Assembly (NCBI GenBank): GCA_011009095.1
Contig: VTPC01000509.1
Span: forward strand, 10,397 to 74,396
Reading direction: 5' to 3'
DNA length: 64,000 nucleotides
Source of the DNA: Ignelater luminosus
Lineage: Eukaryota > Arthropoda > Insecta > Coleoptera > Elateridae
Positions 24,842 to 36,307 of the stretch are shown one piece after another. The translations under genes and the position numbers were made by a program. The notes under the pieces were generated by a model, which searched no databases, was not told where the DNA came from, and saw nothing but the letters and a program-made list of their open reading frames with translations. Positions within the stretch are counted from its first letter, which is position 1. Each line of letters begins with the position of its first letter.

Positions 24842-25689
24842 TATATACAATTTATTTAATGTAAAAAATATATTAAACTGGTTTCTCATTTTAATTCCTT
24901 CGTTTATGCGGTGAGCTCTGCAAAGAAAACCAAAAAACGTATTATTATAGTTAGTACATAAATGATAAGTATTATGTACCACATCATGTGAAATAGGTAC
25001 AGTATTGTTTGTGCACTTGCATACATAATAAATAGTACTCTAATATAAAACACCAAAACATTAAAATTATTTATTTTACTGAAACTTAGGCAAGCTTGAA
25101 AATGTAACAATTGCGGGAGTCCGTTTTGTTTCTAACTGCAGCTCGGATGCATCTTTTTACATGCATAGGTTGAAGGATCAAGAAGAGAGGGTTTGTAATA
25201 TTCCTTGAAACACTAAACCTCTGCAAACTTTTGCGACCCCATCATAAATTATGCTTTTACGTCTTTTAAAAGGTATTTTTCCACTCTTCATAACTGACCT
25301 ACACACGGCATGCACATTATACAATCCGTTAAAAAGCATTTTGCAAGTTGTTCCCATAAATGTCTATTTCTGGCGACCTTTCTATTACTTTTACGTTTTA
25401 TTCAATCCTCAAATTATTAATCCTAGAATATTATGATTTTGCCGTTATAATTCAAAATGGTTGCTTGAAATAACTATTACCGTTCGGTCTTATGAAATTA
25501 TTTGTTAAACTAAACAAAATTGCATCAAGATGGCATTTCCGACGAAATTTAAAAAACTTCGTATAAGTTATCTGAATTCGTACATTCTGTCTGTTTGTTG
25601 CCATGTTCCCGTAACTTTACAAAACATGTTATAGTATATGAAATTAACTTACAATTTTCTCGTGATTACAGATAGTTAATCGGTAATTC

Positions 25690-25785
25690 GATATCTCGAA
25701 TAGTTTTTTCGATTAGTTCTTGAGATATTCGATTTTTATACCTCGTGTAGTTCTCGAGATATTCGATTTTTCTAAATTTCGTCAT
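25690..25785. repeat. Cluster of ATATCTCGAA / CGAGATATTCGA motifs
   Basis: Three to four copies of a roughly 12-base word in alternating orientation (GATATCTCGAATAG, TTGAGATATTCGATTTTTAT, CTCGAGATATTCGATTTTT). They resemble the internal motifs of the pogo-like element 850 bases upstream and are probably the remnant of a related copy. Confidence 0.55.
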
Positions 25786-26256
25786 GATCATGCTTGCATT
25801 TTCACTGGATTTCACTGGTAAACAAAATTTGAATAAAGTATTTTATTCTTAACTTCCATTTTCTTGCTGCAAGAATAACAGAAAATCTCAGTTTGTTGAA
25901 AATAAGAACAAACACTTATTGAAAACCAGGAATCACTGTTTTAACGTTAAAATCTTCACTTTGAACGCAAAACGTTAATAATAAATAAATAATATCTCGG
26001 CGTCGCGTCGGCATTCAGCAAGCACAGTAAACGCAGGCGCGATTGCAGCTCTAGTTGAGATGTAGCAACTCGAATAAACTGTGCGATGAAGCTTCTAAAT
26101 GTCAAGCTTGTATCAAGCTTGTTATACACTTGCCAAATAAAGTGAACCAAGCGAGGGAGTTGCGCCAGCGTTGTAGCTTAAACGTCAAGCTTGTGGCAAG
26201 TTTGATATACACTTGCTAAAGCAAGTAAGCCAAAACCAAGCTTGCACGCTATCTGG

Positions 26257-26815
26257 CATAAAGTGCATTGTAGATCAAATGTAGAAAAAAGTTTAAGTAA
26301 CTACTGTAATTGTAATGCTTCAAGTAAAGAGCTCTTTGGCAGCATCCAAAGATGAAAAGAATAAATATACCAATACGAACAAATATTTGAATAGCATTTG
26401 AAAAGATAATGAATGATGAAATCTTTAGTATCTAAGATGTTGTGTCATGGCTGTACTTTCGATTCTTAGAACAACTTTTCTAAACTTGTCATTTTCAAAG
26501 GCACTGGGCATAACAAATTGAATATTTGGCCTGATCATTGATAGTCGAAGCGAGTTGGCTGAAACTAGTAACAACTACTGGAAACCCAAAATCGAAGAAC
26601 TGTTAAACGAAATGCAAAAGACTTTTTTAACTAAAGTAGGCAATGCATAACCGCTTACCAAAACCATATACGGAAAACTTTATTTGAGCAAGAAGGAATT
26701 TTCAAACAATTAATTTCTTAAAGCTATTTCTCAATGAAAACTTTATTACAAGTTCAGTTAGAAATACGTGTCTTTTTTAATCTTAAACGGTATAAAGGAA
26801 TCCACATTAATCAAA
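26257..26815. other. AT-rich gap, no gene supported
   Basis: No protein-like frame before the abrupt rise in GC at about 26820. Confidence 0.4.
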
Positions 26816-26819
26816 TAGG

Positions 26820-27765
26820 TTTCAGTCCGGCTTCGAGTGAGCAGAGAGGCAGTCGACCCGGTGTCCGTCCTAGGGGTGATGCACCGAAGATGAATACTAA
26901 GCAGCAGACTCCACCAACGACAACTCGCCCGATTGGGAGGTCGGGTAGCAGTTGTCCCCATCCAGCAGCCGGCACCCTGTGCTTGGGTTCGGGGCACCAA
27001 CCTCAATTTCTCAGCCTCTTCCGCTAAACCTACTCGGGGGGGGGGGGGCAGGCACCAGCATCCACACCGCCACCGTTGTCATTTGGGCCCGAGACTCCCC
27101 GAATGCAACATCCACTCCTGCCAAAATTCATCTTCCGTCCGTCACTCCCTTATTCCTTCCAAATCCTCCCGTAGCGCAAACTGCGGGGGGTTATGGTTCT
27201 GAAGAAAACCGTTTTACCTTCATTTTATCTCTATTAACCTTCACCAATTCCTATTTAAAACATTTAAATCACTTAAATCAATCATCAAACTACAGTTCTA
27301 CTTCCTAACATCAATTTCACACAAATCAATTCCCAACACCAACAAACCCAAATCCCTACAACACAACGCTCGCGCCCCACCAACATCGTCTACAATCAAC
27401 ATTAATTCGCCTATCACCGTCGTCGTCGTCCACACCATCCAGCATCAGAATCCAAGATCACCACCTGGCCAACGAAACCGCCTTTAAGAGATACGCAAGA
27501 AACCTCACTGCCTTGCCAACGCCGCCTTCAAACACCACTCAAGAATACAACCCGGAAGACTGCACACACCTATGGAACATCTCCACTCAAGATTCAACAC
27601 CAGCAGACAAGCTCCGCGTTCAGGTACCCACTCCACAACTTCAGCCCAATTCCATGGCTTGAGAGACGTAATGGCGTCTAAAGCCGCTGCGCCTGTGGCG
27701 CAGCATCTTGATGATGTAGTAAATAGGTTTAACTACTTAAGACTATTACAATAGGAAAGCTTGAC
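26820..27765 (+). mobile_element. GC-rich LINE-like fragment (5' region / ORF1-type sequence)
   Basis: Composition shifts sharply from AT-rich to GC- and C-rich, then back at about 27760. Plus-strand frames read proline/serine/threonine-rich peptides (MNTKQQTPPTTTRPIGRSGS at 26893; a piece with AFKRYARNLTALP near 27490) like the disordered N-terminus of ORF1 of Jockey-type non-LTR retrotransposons. A run of 13 G lies at 27036-27048 and a hairpin GCTGCGCC...GGCGCAGC near 27688-27706. No reverse transcriptase is present, so it is a truncated or internally deleted copy. The assignment to LINEs is by resemblance only; an exon of a GC-rich host transcript is the alternative. Confidence 0.5.
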
Positions 27766-30700
27766 CAATGAATTCTAAAATTTCTAATTCACAAATATGA
27801 AAACATGATCTGTAACTTTACACACCGATATTAGTATTTAATAACAGGAAAAAATAAACACTTCATAATCTAAATTGTTGCAGTCCCTTGTTACACCCTG
27901 TCATCAAAATAAGCTAGAACTGTCTGAATTTTTCAAACTTCTTCACCTTGACATTATTTTCCGTTTAAAGTCTTGTGAAACTGTAACTCTTCTAGAAGTT
28001 TTGTAAATTTGTAACTTTGAAGCCCGTTAGCGTCTGTTAATAGTACACACTGTTTTATAGGTACTTAAAAGGTGTAAATTGTGTAATCTCCTGATTTTTG
28101 CTAAAAGCTAAATGCTTGTGTTTTTCCGTGTAAGAAAAGAGAAGGCAAAAAAACAACAAGTTGTACCTTTTTTATTAAACTGTCGAAAATCGGTAAATGC
28201 TTTCAGAGAATCTTACAAACTCTTATTTAGTATCTTTTTTCAAGAAACTTTTTTCTTCCATTTCCAAGTTTATAAAAATCAGATAAATAAGATATCATTT
28301 GACAGATAAACTTCGCGGATTTTGCGTTCGTAAAATTGAAACTTCTAATAGCAGAATACAGACTTTTAGGCTTTATTCTGAAACATTAATTACCACAGTT
28401 ACGACAATCATACGTAGTATCTACCTACCCCTTTACAGTTTGAAACAGCTATTTGTAAAATTAAAAACGCAAATCCTGTTCTAGAATAAAAAGCACCTTT
28501 AAACAAAACTCGTGGGCACCATTCTCTGTGCCTGCAATATTCTTGTTTGCTTTCTTTTCTGTCGGCCTTACTTTATGTTGTATGTTTCCCTTGTCGACTT
28601 TTTCGTCTTGCACGCTTGTCAAATGATAATATGTTAAGTTTCTGTAAGAAACAAGCAGAAGACATGTGTTTTCTCTATCTTCTTATTACTTTGAACATAG
28701 AAATTGAAAATGATTTTTCAAGTTGAAACACTAACTTGGAAGTATTGACTAGCTGTTAAGAGTATTAAGTTAATTAAATTAAATGGATCGAGTAAATTAG
28801 ATTAAATGTTAATCTTCTTACTGATGAGGTTTCTATAGTGTGGGAGTAACGGAAACAGTCTAACCTAAATCTGGTAGTTTTTAATTGTAATAGGTGGACG
28901 GTAGCAAAAAAGAAAATAAGAGAGAGATATTACTTACTTTCCTGTCAACCTTTTTTGCTATCTATCTTGATGAGGGAACGTAGTTATTGAAAAATAATAA
29001 AACAATAAGTCCGGGAAAGCTGAAGAAATCGTTCTATAATTCTATATCATATCTTGTTACTGGAAAAATAATTTAATTTACGTTGAAATTGCTGAATAGG
29101 GAAACTAATAAACTATTTCTTAAAAATACATTGAAACTAACTATTAATATTTTTTGTTTATAAACGTTAATCGACATAACAAGGTAAAGGAGCAACTAAG
29201 ATTTTTTTCTAATGAACAGGTACATATTTTTTTATTTAAAAGTCTGCATTTTGCCAATAGATACTTTTTGCGTTTTATAAAATCATTTTTAATCTTACCT
29301 TGTCAATTCTGTAAATTAATTTTTACAATTTGAAGTTTAATGCTTGGCAGACTCCAGTAGTCACAAAGGAAAGAAATAATTGAAAATGTAAGTATGCTAT
29401 CTCTTTCAATAGTCACTAGGTTGACAATTCTGTCCACTTCTACAGTAATGAAAAAGAAAACATTTTTTTCCAATAGAATTCATTTTGTCATACCCGTTAC
29501 ACTATTTATTATATTTGCATTTTGAACAATCTAACAGTATGTTACTTTCCACTGTGACAAGTCGAACAATCCGGATTCTAGAAGAGCTACTACTTACCAA
29601 CTACTACTGCTACTATTTAGTACTTTGTCAAATGTCACTTTTCCAGTCTTAAATTATTCTAGTAAGAGTTTGAATAGAAGCCCATTATATCATTGCTTTG
29701 TAGACTATCAGAGAATATCTATCATATCCAGCAACAGTCATCTTTTTAATGATGCTTTTTGGTATAAAATTAGATTTTCTTTCCTATATCTCTAGACAAT
29801 TAAATCGTACTCGTAGTTGCTTCTGACATTTGTTCTGCTTTATTAGTCAAAACTTTTGATATTCAGTTCAGTTCAGGTCTTTTTGTGAATGGAATTTTTT
29901 AGACTCCAGTAGCAATATGTAAGTATCTAACCGAAATCAGAAATTTGTCATCACTTATCATATCAGTTTTTAGTTTTGCATATAAGAAGTTCTTTATGAA
30001 ACGGTTATAATTCTAGATATTTTCACAGAATTACATAGTTAGAGCGCCCTTCAGGATGGATGAGGAAGATTTTTTCATTATGTATGAATGACAACCTCAA
30101 TAATAATTCACACAACACGTATTTCATTTTCCTGGTAAAAAATGTAATGGAGTTATATAAAATAGAATTTTTTGAAAAATTCTAGCATAGACTTTCCGCT
30201 TGGTTTTTTGGATTCTCTAGATGCTTCTCAAGTTTGACTGTTTGAAATTCAGACACATTATACACTATGAGGTAAGGCCAAGACAAAACCAAAACTTAAA
30301 ATCCTGACGAGTTACAACTTACAAGTCTTAGTTTAGAAGTTACCGTAGTATTATACTATGATATAAGAAAACGTCTTAATCATGAATAACCTTTTATATG
30401 AAAATATTTGGTTGCAGTAGAAAAGTTTTGGATGAAGTATTATTTATTTCATTTTAGGGTGTTTTATGCAACAATTGCGACTAAACTTTTTGGGTAGTCA
30501 AAGGACGTAACTAAGAAACAAAAATTGGCCCTAAAGCACTTTTCAGATTTTTCTCAGTCTTTTACAAAGCCAGCTCTATCAATATTCTAACTAAGTAAGA
30601 TCGTACTTCAATGGATATATGCATCACTGCCAATCAAAATTAAAAATCCCATAAAAATAGTTTCAAGATGAATTGTAGTGTCTATAAAAATTCCATTTTT

Positions 30701-31611
30701 ATTTAAATAGATTTCGTAAATTATTTCTAAATTGTGCTATTCATATCTGTGTTAGTTAACATGCAAATAACCTAGGGTGGTCAGCCTGAAAAGTATCGAA
30801 GACCAGAATTTACATGCGTGATATATGCAGCAACTGAATGAAAAATGCAATACATGCTCCGAGAGCAAATTTATTATTCCATTTGTCAGAATTCAGGAGT
30901 ATCATTTTCTTGGTTCGAAAATATACCGCTCCTTTTATGTGCTATTCGCATTTCTTCATACCTATGTAAATTTTATATTCACCTTTTGAATTTGCCAAAC
31001 TGATCGTAAAACACTCCTTTGCATTATTAAATATTTTATCAAGACATCAGTCATACAGTTTTATTGACATGTCACTGACAGTTAAACTCAAATCGTAACA
31101 GTGTTTTATAAAGTTATGTTTTAGGGTTATTTGCAATCATAATAATAATAATATTTTTCCACGTACAATAAATCAATTTGTGAAAATAGAATTCTGATTA
31201 TTTTTAATAACCATCCAAGAAACTAGAGCTACAATCTGTATTAAATAACAGTAAAAACCAAATAGTTTGTTTTATATGCTTTATACAGAAATACCTTTAG
31301 AATTCTAAAAAGCTCAGAATAAACAAAGCATACACGAAAAACCTTTTCCAACTTGCATTATATGTATGTTATATTTAAAATCTTTTAGACAGTAGTGTAA
31401 CTAACATTGGTGAAGCTATATTTTAATTTAATTTTCGTATGAACTTTATTTTAATGGAATGAAAATTATTTTATCTTCACATGCCGGTTACTTTCTTTGA
31501 TTTTTTATGCAGTGTAATGTTGGATATTCTTTTACTTGAAAATTGTTTTAGAAACGATATGTAGTTCTTTGTTGTAGCTTTTCTAAATTGAAACCAAGGA
31601 AAGGATGTACA
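27766..31611. other. AT-rich stretch, nothing recognised
   Basis: No coding frame with protein-like composition, no clear inverted repeats with target duplications, and no tRNA-like cloverleaf. Confidence 0.5.
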
Positions 31612-31613
31612 TA

Positions 31614-32020
31614 CACTAGCGGGTAAAAATTTGTGGGTTATTAAAAAAAGGGTACCAATGAAAAGGTTCGTGAAAATATTTTTTATGTAACCAACACTAT
31701 GTTAACATACATTTATTTTGGTCAAGATGGTGCAATGATGCGCTTCGTCTCTTACTGTTTACGTTTGGGAAACATTTACCACTTTGACAACATCTATCCT
31801 GCTTGCAGCAAATCCACCACTTTACATACAACCTTGGTCTTATAAAAAGGCTTTACATTATTGTTTTTTTAACCGCAAGACAAAGACGAAGCGCAGCATT
31901 GCACTAATATTTTGATCAAAATAAATGTACAGTAACATAGCATCGATTACATAAAACAATATTTCACAAACCTTATCGATGTACTTTTTTTTTAGTATTC
32001 CCTAGTTGTTGTCGCTAGTG
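31614..32020. mobile_element. 407-bp palindromic MITE with CACTAGCG ends
   Basis: The left end CACTAGCGGGTAAAAATT and the inverted right end CACTAGCGACAACAACT are flanked by TA. Long inner blocks also pair in inverted orientation: GTTTTATGTAATCGATGC against TTTTTATGTAACCAACAC, CATTTATTTTG, and ATG(A/C)TGCGCTTCGTCT. The ends resemble Tc1-type repeats. No coding capacity. Confidence 0.85.
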
Positions 32021-35000
32021 TATCCTTAATCTATTAGAAATCATTTATGGATTAATAATTTACTATACAGGGTGTCTCAAGAACTGAAAACAGAATTAAT
32101 TCCTTCACTTCTTCATAGATTTATTAAATAGAAGGTTTACATATTGTGTTGCTATATGTTTCGGAAGCACTCTTCCATCATCAGGCAGCAATGAAGTAAA
32201 AAACGGTGATAGATCTATATAGAAGAAAAACTTATTCCTGGTTTATAAGAACCTAATTTTGTAATGAAACTTAATTACTAAAATATACGTATGAACATAA
32301 TTGGGAAACTCATGGTACAAGAATGTTTCAACGTAAACATCAGCTAATTTGAAATTAAGCTTTTTATTATGTTATTAAATTTAAGATACTTATAATCAAA
32401 AAGGCTGTGAAATGCGATTGCATATGAATCAACTGCCTAATTAAGAATTAACTTCTAAATAAACTAATTATTTTTTCTGGTGGGAAATCACTAGGAAATA
32501 ATCTCTTGTCGTACAGATTGAATCACCATCTTTTCACAAATCGCCGAAATCGTTTATGAACAAGATCAAGTACCTTTCGGACAAGCTTGCGCAACTGAAA
32601 CCTTGATTCCTGTGATAGAAGATCAAATATCTAGTAGGAAAACGACTTTTCTTTAGGACCTACGTTTGCCTGAAACTTGGGTAACCTGAAGGCACCCTCT
32701 CAAGGATTGAGAATCCGGTTATAAGAAGTAAAACGCTATTTTGTCATTTCACTATTTCAAACTGTCTACCATACACATTTATTCACATCTACAAAACTTC
32801 TATTCGCCGTTGGGGAAGATACAGAAAAGTACAGGTACACTCAATATTGTAGTAACTGTTCCAGACTTCGTTTACACAAATTCTAAAAAGAAATCATATC
32901 ATCCGTCTGCAATCTTTCGAAAGAGATGAGGTCAAGATTGAGAGACTGAGCGAATCGCGATATTACCTTGCCATCCTCAAAGCATGCTGTTTACTTTCAG
33001 AAACCTACTTAATCTACCAAACTTCCAAACTTAACAACAGTCACAATTACAAATCAAACACAGTTCCCTCTGTTCAAGAATTCTGCTATTTTCAGCCAAC
33101 TACATTTTTCTTATATACGCCTTTAAATCTATTCAAAAGTATCTTTCTGCTAATGCTGGAGATCGCATTCATTAGTCTTTTCGCCGACGCGACATCCAAG
33201 ACAGGAATCGAAATGGCAGCCCCCAAGTCTGAATACTTGTTGCTGACATCTTACTCCACTAATTGGGGTATCCAATTTTTGCATCATCATCTTGACAATA
33301 GACAATCTTAGTTTCGTACTGCATATAAATTAATTCAAAGATAACAAATCACTTGCGCATTGATAATGGAGACCGAATCAGCACATCTGAAAATCACTTC
33401 TGTAACTAAGTTACAGGCATACTCAACTTTTCATATGTATTGTTAGTTATAAATCGAAAAAAGTGTACGGGCAATATGTCCCGTGTTCTTTGAATTGTGA
33501 CTTTCTCACATCCTTTTCTTCTATGTAAAGATTGATGTTCAAATATCCTTTTCTAAACTATTTTATTATAGTATGTCAAAAACAATTCAAGTTTTAGATT
33601 AGCTTTAGTAGCGAATTCAATATTGATGTCGGTTTTTCCTTTTCTGTCTATTTATCAACAGTAATGTTACAAAGTAGAATTTCGAAGGAGTACCTAAAAT
33701 TCCGTCCGATAGAACTATGACATTAGACTCAAATGAGAGTAGCCCAGTAGGATCTACAAAATCAGATTGACTGAATATCGTACGATGTGGAAATTTACAG
33801 AGGAACTACCATTTTTAGTATTTGTAACTCACTGACCTTCATTTACCAAGAGTTCTAATTTGTTATTATTTTGTGACTCGCTTCGACTACTGTGGTCACT
33901 TTACCGCTTATTAGAATTTAGGAGGTATTCCAAGAAGAATTTAAGGTGTAACTCATCGTAGTTGCGCAGGATGCCATCATTTTATAGATTTTTTCAAGTG
34001 AAAAGTCTTAAGACTTTGTTGAGCAGATATTCAGATGCTTAACTATTGAAAGTGCTGAAGTTTCCGAATTCTAGTTTAAAAGTATTTTATTGATAAAAAA
34101 TTCTATCGCACTAGACAGTCATCCTTCTAAAAGGACAAGGTTAAACGTAACGGATTAAAAAAGTTCTTAATACACTTTGAGAAGAAAAAAGAAAACATGT
34201 GGCCTACATTGAAAGTATAAAATTGAAAAACTGTTTACTTGTTATTGGATAATTAGTTTCGTCTAGGACTCGGTAACGACTTAATCTGTTCCTGCTTGGA
34301 ATATTCTACAGTGCGGTAGTTTTATTTCTTCCAATATAACTTTTTCCTGTATGCCCAAACTGTTTTAGTTGTCGCAATTTGGCAGTAATTAATTTAAATA
34401 AAAGTCTTTGTATAAAAAATTAACTCGTTTTGAAACGGAAACCTAAATACCGCTTCCTTTACTTAACTAATATTTCCAAAGTTATAAAAAAAGTACCGAG
34501 CAACTCTTAGAAGGAACTAATTAAAACTTTTTCTTTTAAGTTGTCTTTAAAAATAAATAACAGCAGGCAGTGGTCTCCGTAGTGTATACCATCATTTCAA
34601 CATTTATTTCCGTCGTGACTTGAGAGTTAGCGTATTGTAGAAAAGATTTTATAAACAGCATGAACGCTTTGTTTTCATTAATAACAAACTGCACTGCTTT
34701 GCTAGTTGGAACTGCATAAAAGTAGGAAGAAAACGTTTTTGAACGAGGTCAGCGTCGTGTAGTTTATCGCTTATACAAGTGGGTGTAACTTATGGTACTT
34801 TCGAAATAAACGTTTTGCACACCTAGTACGTACTTGCGGTTTTGTTTACAGTAGACCGCGACTAAAAGTTAAGAAAAAAATATTCAACATAATTATAATT
34901 TCCTCTGGAGTGAAACTATATAAACAACATTTAATCAAAGACAAAAACAAAGTTGAATAACATTTACAATTTCATATCAAGTTATTGTTAATGTAAAGAG

Positions 35001-36307
35001 AAACTGCCATTTTAATTAAATTTCCAATATTTATTATTACAAGCTTATACGATCAAGATTTGTACGCTGGAAGTTGTACCTATCGTAATTTGTAAAGCCG
35101 ATATGTTCAAGAGGTTATTGTGGAGTGTTTAAAATGGAAATAGGAAATAATAATGTTTAATACTCCTACTCCACCTACACGTCCTTTTAGATGAATTGCC
35201 TAGATCACTCTGATTATTACATAATAATTACGAAACATCAAACTATAAATCACTGTGAACTAAATACAGCTTTCATACCCAAACAAGGATGTTTGTTGTA
35301 ATTTCTAAAGCGGCGTAGTAGGTACGTGTGAAAAACTAGGATAATTTAAAATTAAAACGGATGAGATTTGTTATATTACGTAATTACACCATTTAAAACA
35401 CAGGTGGGAGTGCAATTAGCAAAAATAACATATGGTGTAACTCGAAAATGAAAAATATTCAAATTTCATATGTTGTAATAAGTATTCTCTCAACATTAAT
35501 ACTATAACAGGTTTGTTATTTAAATGAATGGAAGTCCTAGAAAACGAATTTCGGAAACCCTGTTATATTTTCTAGAAGCTTGTTTTATCCAAAAGCTTAA
35601 CTAAGAAAAATTGGATCACTCTTATAACTAGATTAAGGATTAGTTGACTAATAGCGTTGTCCAAGCTTCTATGTTAACTGTCAAGCGCATTCAAACTTCA
35701 AAGTAGGTGTTGCTTTCTTTTAATTCTCGTCTCTAACTTGACTTTGCTGAAGTCATTTTCTCATTTATCTAATTCATCATAGATCCATATCTAATTTAAA
35801 ACAATTAAATGAATGTGCATTATGTAACTTAAATTTGTAAATTTTAGAGACAACAATTGGTAACTTCGTTTAAAATTTATGATAATAAGCTTCTTATGTT
35901 TATATCTAACTTTATTTGCATTTGAATACAGAAACAAAATACTTTAATTCTCACAGCATAGCCTTGTACAGAAAAGAATTCTTTATTTTTAATACAACAT
36001 AATAAAATCAAGCTTGTTATTCTAGTAGAAGGTACGCTATTTTCGAATTACTTCACTTAATCTGCATTTCCATTAAAGAAATGCGTTTTAGTAAAGTTCT
36101 GAATTAAAAGTCATTTTTTTGATCTTGCTATTCACAACAGAGGACGATAATTAAATGAAAGAAGACACCCCGTTTATTAATCTTTTCAATAGAAACGCGC
36201 CGACGAGTTTTCCGCACCAGCAGAGATCTTTTACGTTTATTATCCATCACAATCTTTATTGATGTAAAGAAAGTATTAAGAGATTTAATGGAATTATTAT
36301 TTTTCAG
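32021..36307. other. Stretch upstream of the coiled-coil gene, no coding exon supported
   Basis: A lone element end (TACAGGGTGTCTCAAGAACT) occurs at 32066 without a partner, followed by TTTCGGAAGCACTCTTCC-type sequence. Untranslated 5' exons of the coiled-coil gene are likely to lie here or further upstream because the exon at 36308 begins at a splice acceptor, but I could not place them. Confidence 0.4.

Larger units (their letters stand above)
22974..26256. mobile_element. Large non-autonomous element with CAAGCTTG-rich subterminal repeats
   Basis: The outer motif CCAGATAG at 22975 reappears inverted as CTATCTGG at about 26249-26256. Both ends are packed with CAAGCTTG, CAAGCCTG and CAAACTTG words in both orientations: about 22990-23710 on the left and 26100-26245 on the right. 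A longer shared block (CAAGTTTGATATACACTT in one orientation) links the left interior near 23660 with the right end near 26200. Within the left end, about 23065-23110 and 23463-23510 form another inverted pair (AGAAA(C/T)ATTTAT(G/A)AACA). No transposase is readable. Dense subterminal repeats are typical of some cut-and-paste families, but I cannot assign the superfamily and the exact ends are uncertain. Confidence 0.55.

Noticed and set aside
24719-25110. Minus-strand hydrophobic frames inside the large repeat element.
   Set aside because: They overlap the pogo-like ends and AT-rich sequence; no recognisable protein.
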